The notes beneath the pieces are model-generated. The model saw nothing but the letters and a program-made list of their open reading frames with translations, searched no databases and was not told where the DNA came from. A DNA stretch of 64,000 bases from Nocardioides oleivorans (GTDB taxonomy: Bacteria; Actinomycetota; Actinomycetes; Propionibacteriales; Nocardioidaceae): NCBI RefSeq assembly GCF_004137255.1, contig NZ_SDWT01000001.1:2046001-2110000 (forward strand), read 5' to 3'. A program made the translations under genes and the position numbers. Positions 47,305 through 56,529 of this stretch are shown piece by piece (position 1 is the stretch's first letter; the number at the start of each line of letters is the position of its first letter).

Positions 47305-47310
47305 AGGATA
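47305..47310 (-). promoter_or_regulatory. Leaderless -10 element of the GT87-like gene
   Basis: Minus-strand TATCCT ends 6 nt before the ATG at 47298. Confidence 0.55.
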
Positions 47311-47357
47311 GTGAAGGATGCTCACCGACGAGACCGGAACGGATGGGGAGGCCCGAG

Positions 47358-48308
47358 GTGAGGAAGCACTACCTGGTGCTCGCCCACGACCAGCCCGACC
47401 ACGTCGGACGACTCATCGACAGGCTCGCCGACGAGGATGCGACCTTCTGGCTGCACCTCGACCCTCGGGCGGTGGACCGCGAGTGGCGCGACGTCGTCTC
47501 CCGGTCGGACGTCGTGGCTGTCGAGCCTCGGGTCAGGTGCATCTGGGGCACCTGGTCGATGGTCGAGGCGACTCTCGCGATGGTGCGCGCCTGCCTCGGT
47601 GCCGGGACGCCGGGCCACCTCGTGATGCTGAGCGGTCAGAGCTATCCGATCAAGACAACCGCGCAGATCGACGCCTACCTGTCGTCCCACCCGGATCTGG
47701 TCAACATGGACCTCTGGCGCCTCGACGAGCGGTGGCCCGACAACCATCGAGACCGGCTCGACTACTTCTGCATCCCGATGACTGAGACCAAGGGCAACCT
47801 CCGCCTGTTGCGGCCGCGTCAGGACATGAATGCCCGCGAGCTGGTCGGGTGGACGCGTCGTCTCCTTCGGGAGACCGGGTTGCGGCGGGCGATCGAGGTG
47901 CTGCGTGTCATCGGTCGGCCGCGCCCGGACGTGCGCAGCCAGGTCGTGGGAGGGTCGCAGTGGTGGGCCATGCCGTGGGACACCGCCTCTCGGATGATGG
48001 CCTTCCACGGATCGCACCCCGACTACGCCGAGTTCTTCCGCTGGAGCCAGTTCCCGGACGAGACGTTCTTCCAGACGCTGCTCGTCGCGATGGACGAGGG
48101 TCTCACCGCGACGGTCGGACCGACGCTGACCCATGTCGACTGGACCGAGGGCGACTGGGACCTTCCCCGTGCGATGGGGCACGAGGACGTGGCGACGCTG
48201 CTGACGTTGCCCGAGCACGTGCTCTTCGCGCGCAAGTTCCTCGCGCCGGACAGCTCCCGCGTCATCGCCGCGCTCGAAGACGCCCTCGGGGCTGGAGGCA
48301 CACCATGA
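47358..48308 (+). CDS. GT14 core-2/I-branching-type glycosyltransferase
   Basis: 316 aa from a GTG with GGGGAGG 6 nt upstream; an in-frame ATG at 47343 is possible. The family plan is visible: KHYLVLAHDQPDHVGRLIDR, TFWLHLDPRA, IWGTWSMVEATLAMVRACL, LVMLSGQSYPIKTTAQI, VGGSQWWAMPWDTA and WSQFPDETFFQTLL. GT14 enzymes add beta-GlcNAc or beta-xylose branches in eukaryotes; bacterial members sit in EPS loci. It overlaps the next gene by 4 bp. Confidence 0.88.
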   Translation: MRKHYLVLAHDQPDHVGRLIDRLADEDATFWLHLDPRAVDREWRDVVSRSDVVAVEPRVRCIWGTWSMVEATLAMVRACLGAGTPGHLVMLSGQSYPIKTTAQIDAYLSSHPDLVNMDLWRLDERWPDNHRDRLDYFCIPMTETKGNLRLLRPRQDMNARELVGWTRRLLRETGLRRAIEVLRVIGRPRPDVRSQVVGGSQWWAMPWDTASRMMAFHGSHPDYAEFFRWSQFPDETFFQTLLVAMDEGLTATVGPTLTHVDWTEGDWDLPRAMGHEDVATLLTLPEHVLFARKFLAPDSSRVIAALEDALGAGGTP

Positions 48309-49510
48309 CTCAACAGCGCGCGCGACGGCCGATGCCGCCGCTGCTCACGGGGACGCTGCTGGTCCTGGCCGGGCTGTTCGCGCTTCGCCAGGTCGTCAGT
48401 GGGTGGCGACTAGGAGCGAGCAGCGATCTCGGGGAGAACGGCGACATCTCCGTCTACATCGGGGCGATCAACTACCTCGCGTCCGGTGGCGAGCTCTACG
48501 ACTATCCGCTCGGAGGCGGGTACGGCTTCACGTACCCGCCCTTCTCCGCGATCGTCCTGCGTCCTCTCACTTGGCTCGCGCCGCTGACCGTCGGTCGCCT
48601 GTGGCTGACCATGTGCGTCGTCGTGGCTGTCGTTGTGGTCGGTCTCGTCGTCACCACGCGCAGATGGCCCGGGAGCATGGCCGGTCGGCTGATCGTGCTC
48701 GGTCTCGCAGTCGGGTCGTTCCTCGGATCGGTTCAGGTGCAGAGCGACCTGATCACCGGCCAGGTGAACCTCGTGCTCGCGCTCCTGATCATCCTCGACA
48801 TCGGCCGATTCGTCCCGGACCGGTTCCGCGGCGTGCTGGTCGGACTCGCCGCGGCGGTCAAGCTCACGCCGATGGTCGTCTGGGGATGGTTCGTCGTCAC
48901 CCGGCAGTGGCGCGCCCTCGCCAGCTCGATGGGAACCTTCGCCGCCTGCGGCCTGCTCGCCTGGGCCGTCCTGCCCGGAGACTCGCGGCGGTTCTGGACG
49001 GACGCCGTGTTCGACACCAGCCGCGTCGGTGACGTCGAGCTGCGTTTCAACAGCTCGGTGATGGGCGCGCTCGCCCGCTCAGGTGTCGACGGCTCGGCCC
49101 GAAGCATCTTGTGGTTGCTCCTTGGGGGCGTGCTCGTCCTCCTCGCGTTCTGGAACGCCGAGCGTGCCCGGCGAGTCGGAGACGATGTCGCGGCCGCGAT
49201 CATCCTCGGCTGCGCCGCGGTCGTGGCCACCCCGATCGCATGGCCCCACCACCAGATCTGGCTGCCGCTCGCGGGCATCGTCCTTGCGCTCCGCACGCGA
49301 TGGGCGCCGCGAGTGCTCGGACTGGTCGTGGTCGGCTTCGCCTACCTGCACATCTCCATCACGGAGTGGTCCGACGACCACGGGACGGGCTGGCTGTTCG
49401 ACAACGTCGACTTCGCGATGTTCGTCGCGATCTGCGCCTTCGGGCTGGCGGCGCGGCCCGCATCGGAGGAGGAGGCGCCGACGCCGGAGCGGGCGCGTCA
49501 GCGCGTGTAG
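48305..49510 (+). CDS. GT87 (DUF2029) polyprenol-phosphate mannosyltransferase-like protein
   Basis: 401 aa, about 10 transmembrane segments. The first external loop holds the acidic catalytic-type motif GENGDISVYIGAINYL and GGGYGFTYPPFSAIVLRPL. Later ITGQVNLVLALLIIL, GLAAAVKLTPMVVWGWF and TPIAWPHHQIWLPLAG are PimE-family marks. PimE-like GT-Cs transfer mannose from polyprenol-phosphate mannose on the outer face. It is translationally coupled to the GT14 gene (ATGA). Confidence 0.87.
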   Translation: MTQQRARRPMPPLLTGTLLVLAGLFALRQVVSGWRLGASSDLGENGDISVYIGAINYLASGGELYDYPLGGGYGFTYPPFSAIVLRPLTWLAPLTVGRLWLTMCVVVAVVVVGLVVTTRRWPGSMAGRLIVLGLAVGSFLGSVQVQSDLITGQVNLVLALLIILDIGRFVPDRFRGVLVGLAAAVKLTPMVVWGWFVVTRQWRALASSMGTFAACGLLAWAVLPGDSRRFWTDAVFDTSRVGDVELRFNSSVMGALARSGVDGSARSILWLLLGGVLVLLAFWNAERARRVGDDVAAAIILGCAAVVATPIAWPHHQIWLPLAGIVLALRTRWAPRVLGLVVVGFAYLHISITEWSDDHGTGWLFDNVDFAMFVAICAFGLAARPASEEEAPTPERARQRV

Positions 49511-49513
49511 GAG

Positions 49514-50161
49514 TCAGTGTGGCGCGGCCGCCTTCGACACGACCTCCATCGGGTCGTCGTAGTCCATCAGCACGGTGACGATGGAGTCGCCGGTCGTCTT
49601 CTCGTGGTCGGAGAACTCCAGGCCGATGCCGAGCTCGCGGAACTTCGCCTGCGCCTCGTCGCCGAGGTAGTCCTTGGCGCCGGTGCCGGAGAGGTACGAC
49701 GTCGCGCCGACCATCTGGAGCTGCTCGAGCACCCGGTCGGCGGCCTTCTCCTGCGGCGGGTCGGTCACCACCACCTCGGTCGTGATGCCGAGGTAGTCGC
49801 GCATCGACAGGATGAGCTGGTGATTGATGTCGGCGAGGTTGTGGGAGTCCACCGCGTGGATCATCTCGAAGACGTCGCCGCTGCGGTCCTTCCAGTGGCG
49901 CGCGCCGCGGTAGCGGCCGGTGATCGAGCTCTCGAGGTGGTCCTGCCACCCGGGCTTCACGATCGTCTCGTTGATGGGGATCAGGTGCGGCTTCGACTCG
50001 AGCGGCATCGTCACCCACGACTCGCGCATCATCACCCGGCGCTGCACCCAGTGCTTCTGGAGCTGGTCGTGCACGGCGAGGACGAAGCGATCGCTGTGGA
50101 GCATCTTGAACCAGAAGCCCGGCCACGGCAGGAGGTCCGGCTGGTGGATCGCGACCTTCAC
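49514..50161 (-). CDS. WbqC-family protein
   Basis: 215 aa from a GTG overlapping the upstream stop by 4 bp. The WbqC start VKVAIHQPDLLPWPGFWFKM is followed by DRFVLAVHDQLQKHWVQRRV and LESSITGRYRGARHWKDR. WbqC-like proteins occur in O-antigen and glycan gene sets; their biochemical role is not settled. Downstream partner of a PIG-L deacetylase here. Confidence 0.88.
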   Translation of the reverse strand: MKVAIHQPDLLPWPGFWFKMLHSDRFVLAVHDQLQKHWVQRRVMMRESWVTMPLESKPHLIPINETIVKPGWQDHLESSITGRYRGARHWKDRSGDVFEMIHAVDSHNLADINHQLILSMRDYLGITTEVVVTDPPQEKAADRVLEQLQMVGATSYLSGTGAKDYLGDEAQAKFRELGIGLEFSDHEKTTGDSIVTVLMDYDDPMEVVSKAAAPH

Positions 50162-50778
50162 TTGCGGACCGTCCTGACCAGGGCGTACTGCTCGGCGTAG
50201 GGCACCAGCCGGACCTGCCCGAGCGCTCCGGCGATCTGGCGGACGCTGTTGATCGGGTGCACGTCGGTCGGGATCTCCGACTGGTAGGCCTGGCAGGCGG
50301 CCTCCTTGGCGGTGATCTGCTCCTCGGTGAGCGCCTCGAAGACGTTCCACCGCAGGTCGGTCGGGTAGAGGTTCACGTCGTAGACCGCGATGTCGTAGAC
50401 GAAGACGCTCGGCGGGTACCAGTGGTCCAGCGACATCGACACCCGGCACGAGCGCATCCCTGCCTCGTAGACGGCGATGTGGTCCTGGTGGAGCGACGGG
50501 TAGGGGAGGTAGAGCTCCTCCGGCTCGTACTCAGCCATGATCGCGTCGATCGCGCCGACCATCTCGGTCATGTGCTGCGGGGTCTGCCCGTCGGGGAAGT
50601 CCAGGACGCGCGACTCGGACACCCCGAGGATCCTCATCGCCTCGGCATGCTCCTGCGCACGGACCTCGCCGCTGTTGGTCATCACGACGACCAGGCACTC
50701 GTCGGGGTGCTTCGCCATCAGTCCGCCGCACCCCATGGCCTCGTCGTCCATGTGGGGGGCCAGGATCAGGCGCTTCAT
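50158..50778 (-). CDS. PIG-L/LmbE-family N-deacetylase
   Basis: 206 aa from the ATG at 50778, preceded by GGAGGA. The zinc motif appears as APHMDDEAMGCGG (residues ~7-19) and SLHQDHIAVYEAG. The acidic DE pair and HxDH motif are intact, so it should be an active deacetylase of an N-acetylhexosamine-type substrate. It is coupled to the WbqC gene and divergent from a GT4 gene; a candidate TAGACT -10 sits about 35 nt before its start. Confidence 0.92.
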   Translation of the reverse strand: MKRLILAPHMDDEAMGCGGLMAKHPDECLVVVMTNSGEVRAQEHAEAMRILGVSESRVLDFPDGQTPQHMTEMVGAIDAIMAEYEPEELYLPYPSLHQDHIAVYEAGMRSCRVSMSLDHWYPPSVFVYDIAVYDVNLYPTDLRWNVFEALTEEQITAKEAACQAYQSEIPTDVHPINSVRQIAGALGQVRLVPYAEQYALVRTVRK

Positions 50779-50842
50779 CGCGCTCCTCCGAGGGTCACGG
50801 TTGTGCAGTCTAGTGAGCGGGACGTCTGGGAGGATGCGGAAC

Positions 50843-52054
50843 GTGACCCGTCCGCGTGTGGTGCTGATCAGCATGCACGTCGGTCACGAGGGCGTCCCGC
50901 ACGCCGGGGGCCGATACCTGCTGGAGCTGCAGCGGTTGCTCGACCGCGAGACCGACCTGACCATGCTCACCGTCGGCAACCGGCTCAACCGCGAGTCGGC
51001 GACGAAGCCTGGCGTGCCGCGACGGCTCCTGCTCCTCGGACACGAGTCCGGTCGCGGACCCGTCGGGAAGGTGCTGAACCGCGCCGCGTTCTCGGCCGAC
51101 ACGACGTACCGGCACCGTCGCGACCCGGGCATGCCCTCGGCTGCCTTCATCCTCGGACTGCTGCGGTCGAGGGAGGCCCGCGCCGCGGTGCGCGGGGCCG
51201 ATGTCATCGACCTGCAGTACTCCGAGTCCATCCGGCTCGTGCGTCTGCTGCGCCGGCTCAACCCGACCGCGCGGATCACCGGCACCTTCCACGACGTGAT
51301 GAGCCAGTCCTTCTCGCGCGAGCCGCAGGACACCGACGAGGAGCGCCGCTACTGGGAGGGAGTCGCGGAGCGGTCCCGCGGTCACGAGAAGGCGATGGTG
51401 GCGCAGCTCGACGAGGTGCTCGTCTTCAGCCACAAGGACGCCGAGCTGCTCGGCGGCCCGCCGCACACCGTCGTCCACCCGCCCCTGTCCGACGGCACCG
51501 AGCCCCGGCACACGCCGGCCACCGAGCCCGTCGTCATCGTCGTGTCCTACCTCGCGCGCGACGAGAACAACAAGGCCGCGCTCTGGACGCTCGACCACGT
51601 CTGGCCCCGGGTGCTCGAGCACCGTCCGGAGGCTCGCCTGCGCCTCGTGGGAGGAGGCGTGCTCGACGCACTGAGGAGCCGCGTCGACGAGCTGCCTGCT
51701 GGTGACGGGGTCACGCTCACGGGCTTCGTCGACGACCTCGACGCCGAGTACGCCGCCGCGGCCGTCGCCCTCGTGCCCGTCCTCCAGGGAGCGGGCGTGA
51801 AGTTCAAGACGGTCGAGGGGCTCTGCCACGGGGTCCCCGTCGTGACGACGACCGTCGGCGCCGAGGGCATCGAGGGCGACGACCTGTTTGCCGGTCTCGT
51901 CGACGACCCGCACGGCCTCGCCGACGCCCTGGTCAGCGTGCTCGACGACACCGCTGCCCAGCAGCAGCGCACGGATCGGGTGCAGGACTGGGCGCAGGAG
52001 GTCTACGGGCGTGCGCGGTTCGAGGAGACGATCCGCGGCACCTGGGTCAGATGA
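50843..52054 (+). CDS. GT4 glycosyltransferase
   Basis: 403 aa from a GTG with GGGAGG 9 nt upstream; an ATG at 50834 overlaps that site and is less likely. Blocks: VVLISMHVGHEGVPHAGGRY, GADVIDLQYSESIRLVRLL, VVIVVSYLARDENNKAALWT and VPVLQGAGVKFKTVEGLCHG, then VVTTTVGAEGIEG. It is a GT-B transferase with the E-x7-E-like donor site. It overlaps the convergent glycosyltransferase gene by 8 bp. Confidence 0.87.
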   Translation: MTRPRVVLISMHVGHEGVPHAGGRYLLELQRLLDRETDLTMLTVGNRLNRESATKPGVPRRLLLLGHESGRGPVGKVLNRAAFSADTTYRHRRDPGMPSAAFILGLLRSREARAAVRGADVIDLQYSESIRLVRLLRRLNPTARITGTFHDVMSQSFSREPQDTDEERRYWEGVAERSRGHEKAMVAQLDEVLVFSHKDAELLGGPPHTVVHPPLSDGTEPRHTPATEPVVIVVSYLARDENNKAALWTLDHVWPRVLEHRPEARLRLVGGGVLDALRSRVDELPAGDGVTLTGFVDDLDAEYAAAAVALVPVLQGAGVKFKTVEGLCHGVPVVTTTVGAEGIEGDDLFAGLVDDPHGLADALVSVLDDTAAQQQRTDRVQDWAQEVYGRARFEETIRGTWVR

Positions 52055-53114
52055 TCCCGCGCTCGCGGATGACACCCGCGAGCTCGGTCCACATGTGGCG
52101 CGCGTTTAAGCGGGTCTCGACGCTCCTGCGAGCTGCTGCTCCCAGTCGTTCGCGCTGCCCAGCGTCGCCACGAAGCTCGGTGAGCACGTCTCGCCACCCC
52201 GCGGCGTCGCCCTCGTCCACCAGCCGCGAGTCGATGCCGTCCGAGAAGTAGTCGCGCATCGCCCGGGTGCCGGTCACGGCCACGCACGCACCCGACGACG
52301 CCGACTCCAGCGCCACGCTCGAACCGGTCGGGTAGGCCAGGTCGCGAGTCGGCACGACGACGACCTGGGCCCGCTGGAGCATCCGGCGGTAGTCCCTCAG
52401 CGGGATGATGCCGTGCACCCGGACGTTGTCCGGCACGTCGAGGTCGGCGAGGTTCTCCGGCTTGCACACGACATCGAGCACGAGGTCGGTGCCGCGGACG
52501 GCGTCGAACAGGGTGCCGTAGTCGCGCCCTCGGTCCTGCCCGACGGCGAGCAGCTCGATGTCGCGTGGCCCGTCGCCCGGGACGTAGTACTCGTGGCTCA
52601 CGCCGTAGGTCACCGGGAAGAGCCGGTCCTCGCTGATCCCGAGGTCCGTGAAGATCTCGGTCTCGTGGCGGGACAGGTGGGTGATCAGGTCGGCGCCGTC
52701 GAAGCGACGTTTCAACCGTTGGCGCTGATCGGGATCCGCCGAACGCAGGTCGTCCGCGAGCCAGCACGACCACACGACCAGCGGGGTCGACGCATAGGGC
52801 GGCACCTTGGCGCGTCGGGAGAGGGCTGCCGCGGCCCCCTGCTGCTCGAGCAGCGCGAGCACGAGGTCGGACCGTCGAGCCTCGCCAGCACCGCGCAGCG
52901 TCTGCTCGACAGGAAAGCCGGCGCGGTGCTCGACGACATCGCGGAGACGGCTCCACCGCGGATCCACGGCACGACGCGAGCCTGCGAGCCTCCAACCGAG
53001 GTCGTCGGCCAGCGCGTTGACGCCGTACGGCAGGGGAGCAGGCACCTCGCCCGCCGTGTAGCGCGAGCTCCACGAGTCGAGCGCGTGCTCGGACAGGACC
53101 AGCGCGCGCGTCAT
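52047..53114 (-). CDS. GT-B glycosyltransferase
   Basis: 355 aa. The C-terminal half has ELLAVGQDRGRDYGTLFDAV, IIPLRDYRRMLQRAQVVVVP and GSSVALESASSGACVAVTGT, a group-1 donor site. The N-terminal half is divergent. It is the last gene of the operon starting at 54927 and overlaps its neighbour by 4 bp. Donor and acceptor unknown. Confidence 0.8.
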   Translation of the reverse strand: MTRALVLSEHALDSWSSRYTAGEVPAPLPYGVNALADDLGWRLAGSRRAVDPRWSRLRDVVEHRAGFPVEQTLRGAGEARRSDLVLALLEQQGAAAALSRRAKVPPYASTPLVVWSCWLADDLRSADPDQRQRLKRRFDGADLITHLSRHETEIFTDLGISEDRLFPVTYGVSHEYYVPGDGPRDIELLAVGQDRGRDYGTLFDAVRGTDLVLDVVCKPENLADLDVPDNVRVHGIIPLRDYRRMLQRAQVVVVPTRDLAYPTGSSVALESASSGACVAVTGTRAMRDYFSDGIDSRLVDEGDAAGWRDVLTELRGDAGQRERLGAAARRSVETRLNARHMWTELAGVIRERGII

Positions 53115-53998
53115 CGGTCACCGCGGATCATCGACAGCTCGGAGCGGGCGACGGCTATCGGTCGGACGTCGCGTCCGGCAGCACGTCGGGCCACGTTGAC
53201 CAGGAAGTTCGCACCGGTTGCCGCAGCGAGCGCGGCCTGCAGCCCGCGCTTCGATCCCCACTTGTCGGCGTACAGCATCTGCCCCTCGACCAGCCATCGC
53301 CGGCGGGACTCCGACGGCGACGACCCACCGCCCGCGTGCACGACCGTGGGGGCGCGAAGTGCGACGACGGTGAGTCCGCGCTCGCGGAGGCGACGCTGGA
53401 GGTCGATCTCCTCGGAGTTCATGAAGAACCTCTCGTCGAACCCACCGACCTCGCGGAAGTCAGCCAGTGGGATCCACATGACCGCTCCGACGACCCAGTC
53501 CACCTCCGCCTCCGCCCCACGGGCTCGGACGTCGTGACCGACGGCTCGGTGCCACGCGTTTGTCGCCCGGAACCGCGCCAGAGGGGTGAGCCAGGCTGCT
53601 GCATGGTGGCGCACGCCCGGGAACGACCGCCCGGTCCAGGCCTCGATGCCGTTCTCGTCCACCACGCGTGGGGAGAGCACTGCGCGTGGGTGTTGCTCTG
53701 CTGCGCGCTGCATCTCGGTCAGGAAGGACGGTTCGAGCGTCAGGTCGCTGTTGAGCACCACGATCACGTCGCCCGTGGCCGTGGCGGCTCCCGCGTTCAC
53801 GTTGGCGCCGAAACCGCCGTTGACGTCCCTGCGAGCCACGATGACGCCGGGCGTGTCCGGGAACGCCTGTGGCGAGGCGTCGTCGGAGACGATGATCTCC
53901 ACCTGCTCGGCGCCCTCCTGGCCCTGGATCTGGCGCACGAGCTCGAGGGTGGGCGTCGGGTCTCCGTAGTGGGGGATGACGACGCTGATCGTCTGCAT
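53111..53998 (-). CDS. GT2 glycosyltransferase (rhamnosyltransferase-like)
   Basis: 295 aa from the ATG at 53998, overlapping the upstream stop by one base. GT-A blocks: ISVVIPHYGDPTPTLELVRQ, IIVSDDASPQAFPD, GGFGANVNAGAATATGDVI, VLNSDLTLEP (the D-x-D equivalent) and EVGGFDERFFMNSEEIDLQR. This pattern is typical of WbbL-type rhamnosyltransferases, which fits the dTDP-rhamnose genes at 8-13 kb. Donor assignment is inference. Confidence 0.88.
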   Translation of the reverse strand: MQTISVVIPHYGDPTPTLELVRQIQGQEGAEQVEIIVSDDASPQAFPDTPGVIVARRDVNGGFGANVNAGAATATGDVIVVLNSDLTLEPSFLTEMQRAAEQHPRAVLSPRVVDENGIEAWTGRSFPGVRHHAAAWLTPLARFRATNAWHRAVGHDVRARGAEAEVDWVVGAVMWIPLADFREVGGFDERFFMNSEEIDLQRRLRERGLTVVALRAPTVVHAGGGSSPSESRRRWLVEGQMLYADKWGSKRGLQAALAAATGANFLVNVARRAAGRDVRPIAVARSELSMIRGDR

Positions 53999-54927
53999 CA
54001 GATCGCACCTGCAGTGGTGCCGGCGCGGTGACCGGCACGCGACGCTGCATCGATCGCCAGTGCGATCACCTTCGCGGCCGCTCGGTCGGGCATCAAGCGG
54101 GCGCTGGAGTCGACCAGGGTGCCGATCCGTCCCGCGCGCCGCTCGTCGAGCCCCGCTGCGACCCCGGCGACAATGCGCTGCCACGTGTTCACTGGCCTCG
54201 TCGGGGCAGCCGCGATGTGGTGCTTCTCCTCGAACACGTGACGTGCCGCACCGGAGTAGAACGCACGCTGCGTCCGCATCGCCGTGGTCGTCGCAGCGAT
54301 GCGGTGCTCGGTCTCGAGCGCGGGATCGAGCACGACGGGCACTCCCGCCTGCATCAAGCGGTAGCCCCAGTCGACGTCCTCCCACCCGTAGGCCCTGAAC
54401 GTCGTGTCGTACTCCCCGACGGTGTGCCACATGTCGCGGGTCACCGAGACGTTGCCTGCCCAGTAGCGCCACGCCTGGTCGGGAGGGACCCGGTAGGCCT
54501 CGTCCCGGAAGCGCGCGTCCCAAGCGCGGCCGTAGATCCGCGCATAGGTGGTCTCGGGATACACGTTGCGGTAGAGGCCCACGACGCCGACGCGGCGACC
54601 GTCGTGTGCCGCGGCGTGGCCCGAGACGTAGTCGGGGGCGGGCACGAGGTCGTCGTCGCAGCGAACCAGCACGTCACCCTGTGCCTGGGCGAAACCGGCG
54701 TTGAGAGCCGCAGACCGGCCCCGGTTGGCCTCGAAGGTGATCCGTCGGACAGGGAGTCGTTCGGCTGCCGCGTCCACGACTGCGGACGAGTCGTCGACGT
54801 CCCCGTCGATGACGACGACGGCTTCCCACTCGGCGTCCACCTGGGCCGCGAGGGCAGCGAACAGGACCGGGAGCCGACGCGCGCCTCCGTGGGACGGCAC
54901 GATGACGGACACGAGGGGAGACGTCAC
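53998..54927 (-). CDS. GT2 glycosyltransferase
   Basis: 309 aa from a GTG. Blocks: VSVIVPSHGGARRLPVLFAA, AVVVIDGDVDDSSAVVD, RSAALNAGFAQAQGDVLVR followed by CDDDLVP, and GEYDTTFRAYGWEDVDWGYR. It leads the operon 54927 > 52047 with a leaderless -10 that overlaps the mauE-type gene's stop codon. Confidence 0.9.
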   Translation of the reverse strand: MTSPLVSVIVPSHGGARRLPVLFAALAAQVDAEWEAVVVIDGDVDDSSAVVDAAAERLPVRRITFEANRGRSAALNAGFAQAQGDVLVRCDDDLVPAPDYVSGHAAAHDGRRVGVVGLYRNVYPETTYARIYGRAWDARFRDEAYRVPPDQAWRYWAGNVSVTRDMWHTVGEYDTTFRAYGWEDVDWGYRLMQAGVPVVLDPALETEHRIAATTTAMRTQRAFYSGAARHVFEEKHHIAAAPTRPVNTWQRIVAGVAAGLDERRAGRIGTLVDSSARLMPDRAAAKVIALAIDAASRAGHRAGTTAGAI

Positions 54928-54933
54928 GGCACG

Positions 54934-54939
54934 ATCCTA
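54934..54939 (-). promoter_or_regulatory. Leaderless -10 element of the GT2 operon
   Basis: Minus-strand TAGGAT ends 6 nt before the GTG at 54927. Its TAG is also the stop codon of the upstream gene. Confidence 0.6.
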
Positions 54940-55920
54940 GGAGTCGGACTGCTCGGCGACGGCGTCGAGCACCTCGTCGAAGAAGGCGGTCACGTCCTTC
55001 TCGCCGGCGACCGGGCCGCCCGCGAGGAAGCCGTCGGCGCCGAGCAGGATCGCAGCCGGGGTGCCGACCGAGAAGCCGCGGCGGATGTTGGAGTCGGGCT
55101 CGGAGTACGTCAGCTCGCGTGCGTGCTCGGTGGCGGCAGCTGCTGACGCGTCGTCCGGGTAGACCGCCACCACCCCGACGGCCGGTGCCAGCCGGGCAGC
55201 AAGCTCGTCGAGCCTCTCTGCCGTGCGAACGCACGGACCGCACCCCGGACTCAGCACGACCACCAGCCGCGCCTGGGTCGACGTCAGCTCCCACAGGTTG
55301 GACGTGCGCCCGGCCGAGTCGGTCACCACGCCGTACGGGATCCGGTCGCGGTCGTAGTCGAGGAGCTCGTCGTCCGGGACGTGACGTGCCGGCGAGCCAC
55401 CGCCGAGCACGAGCACGGCGACGGCAGCCGCGGCCATCGAGGCGATGAGTGCCCACCAGCCGCCAGCGTCGAGGTCTGCGAGGGCCGAGGGCACGGAGCC
55501 GCCGTCGAGTCCGAACCACAGGACCACGCCGGCCAGGACGGACAGCAGCACGTTGCGGCCGAGGGTGGTCCGGTCGACGTCGTGACGACCGAGGCTGCCG
55601 AAGCAGGAGCACGTCACGGGTTCCTCGAACCCGAGAGCCCTGCCGATGAGGGCGGTGTAGGTGAGCATCAGCAGGAGAAGCAGGACGGCCACCGGCGCGA
55701 GCACGCCCGTGGGAGCGACCACGAGGAGCACCGCCAACGCGATCTCCACCCACGGGAGCGCCGATGCTGTTGCGTCAGCCGGCACCAGCCCGGGCACCCG
55801 AAGTGCGTCGAATGCGTCGCGCGTGGCGGTCCGGTTCCGCAGCTTGGCGATCCCACTGGCGAGCAGGACAGCCACCAGGGTCAGCACCACGACGAGCGCT
55901 GCGACCGGTGCCGACGACAT
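54937..55920 (-). CDS. MauE-like redox membrane protein fused to a thioredoxin-fold domain
   Basis: 327 aa. Residues 1-180 are a four- to five-helix MauE/DoxX-type membrane domain with LASGIAKLRNRTATRDAFDA and a CSCFG pair after the third helix (EEPVTCSCFGSLGRHDVDR). Residues ~200-320 are a thioredoxin fold facing out, with active site SPGCGPC and a cis-Pro loop (VGTPAAILLG). Such proteins carry electrons for disulfide exchange outside the cytoplasm. It could serve the two-cysteine exported proteins encoded 0.7-4 kb away; that link is inference. Confidence 0.85.
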   Translation of the reverse strand: MSSAPVAALVVVLTLVAVLLASGIAKLRNRTATRDAFDALRVPGLVPADATASALPWVEIALAVLLVVAPTGVLAPVAVLLLLLMLTYTALIGRALGFEEPVTCSCFGSLGRHDVDRTTLGRNVLLSVLAGVVLWFGLDGGSVPSALADLDAGGWWALIASMAAAAVAVLVLGGGSPARHVPDDELLDYDRDRIPYGVVTDSAGRTSNLWELTSTQARLVVVLSPGCGPCVRTAERLDELAARLAPAVGVVAVYPDDASAAAATEHARELTYSEPDSNIRRGFSVGTPAAILLGADGFLAGGPVAGEKDVTAFFDEVLDAVAEQSDS

Positions 55921-55927
55921 GGCCCAG

Positions 55928-55933
55928 ATCGTA
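55928..55933 (-). promoter_or_regulatory. Leaderless -10 element of the MauE-thioredoxin gene
   Basis: Minus-strand TACGAT ends 7 nt before the ATG at 55920, inside the 20-bp gap after the DUF1707 gene. Confidence 0.6.
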
Positions 55934-55940
55934 CGGTCCG

Positions 55941-56426
55941 TCAGCCGCGCGGGTGCGCCCAGCGGTAGAGGGCGATGAGCCCCGGCAGGAAGATCACGAG
56001 GAAGACGACACCGAACAGGCGGCTGCCCATGTCGTCACCGAAGAGCAGCAGCATCGTCCCGATGAAGACGAACGGCGACGTGAAGAGGCCGACGATCCAG
56101 AAGACGATCCGTGGGAGGACGCCGCGCTCCGGCCTGGTGGCCCACAGGGTCGCTTGCCCGGGACCGGCAAGACCGTCGAGCACGTCCTCGAGCTGACCGT
56201 GTGTCCGTGACGCGAGCGCCTGTGTGGTCCGCTCGTCGAGCTCGGTCGACGTCAGGCGTCCCTCGGCGAAGGCAGCGGACAGGACGTTGCAGACCCGCTC
56301 GCGATCAGCGTCCGACGCGAGGGTCGCGTCCCGCTCCGCCTCGTGCTCGGCCCTGGAGCGCTGGCGAGCTTCCAGCCACCTGCCGAGTGCCTCGTCGCCC
56401 TGCGAGGCACCGTCCGACGTGCTCAT
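55941..56426 (-). CDS. DUF1707 domain membrane protein
   Basis: 161 aa from the ATG at 56426, placed by its leaderless -10. Residues ~45-95 are DUF1707 (SDADRERVCNVLSAAFAEGR, LTSTELDERTTQALAS, GQLEDVLDGL), an actinobacterial helical domain of unknown function. Two helices follow (FWIVGLFTSPFVFIGTMLLL, VVFLVIFLPGLIALYRW). Monocistronic by position. Confidence 0.87.
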   Translation of the reverse strand: MSTSDGASQGDEALGRWLEARQRSRAEHEAERDATLASDADRERVCNVLSAAFAEGRLTSTELDERTTQALASRTHGQLEDVLDGLAGPGQATLWATRPERGVLPRIVFWIVGLFTSPFVFIGTMLLLFGDDMGSRLFGVVFLVIFLPGLIALYRWAHPRG

Positions 56427-56433
56427 GGCCGAC

Positions 56434-56439
56434 AGGGTA
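56434..56439 (-). promoter_or_regulatory. Leaderless -10 element of the DUF1707 gene
   Basis: Minus-strand TACCCT ends 7 nt before the ATG at 56426. Confidence 0.58.
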
Positions 56440-56529
56440 GGCGCAGACGTACCCCGAACGCCGCGACTTGGCGCATCCGCCGCGCCGTGACCCACATCGA
56501 TGACGCTCGTTGCGCACCTTGAGAGTTCG

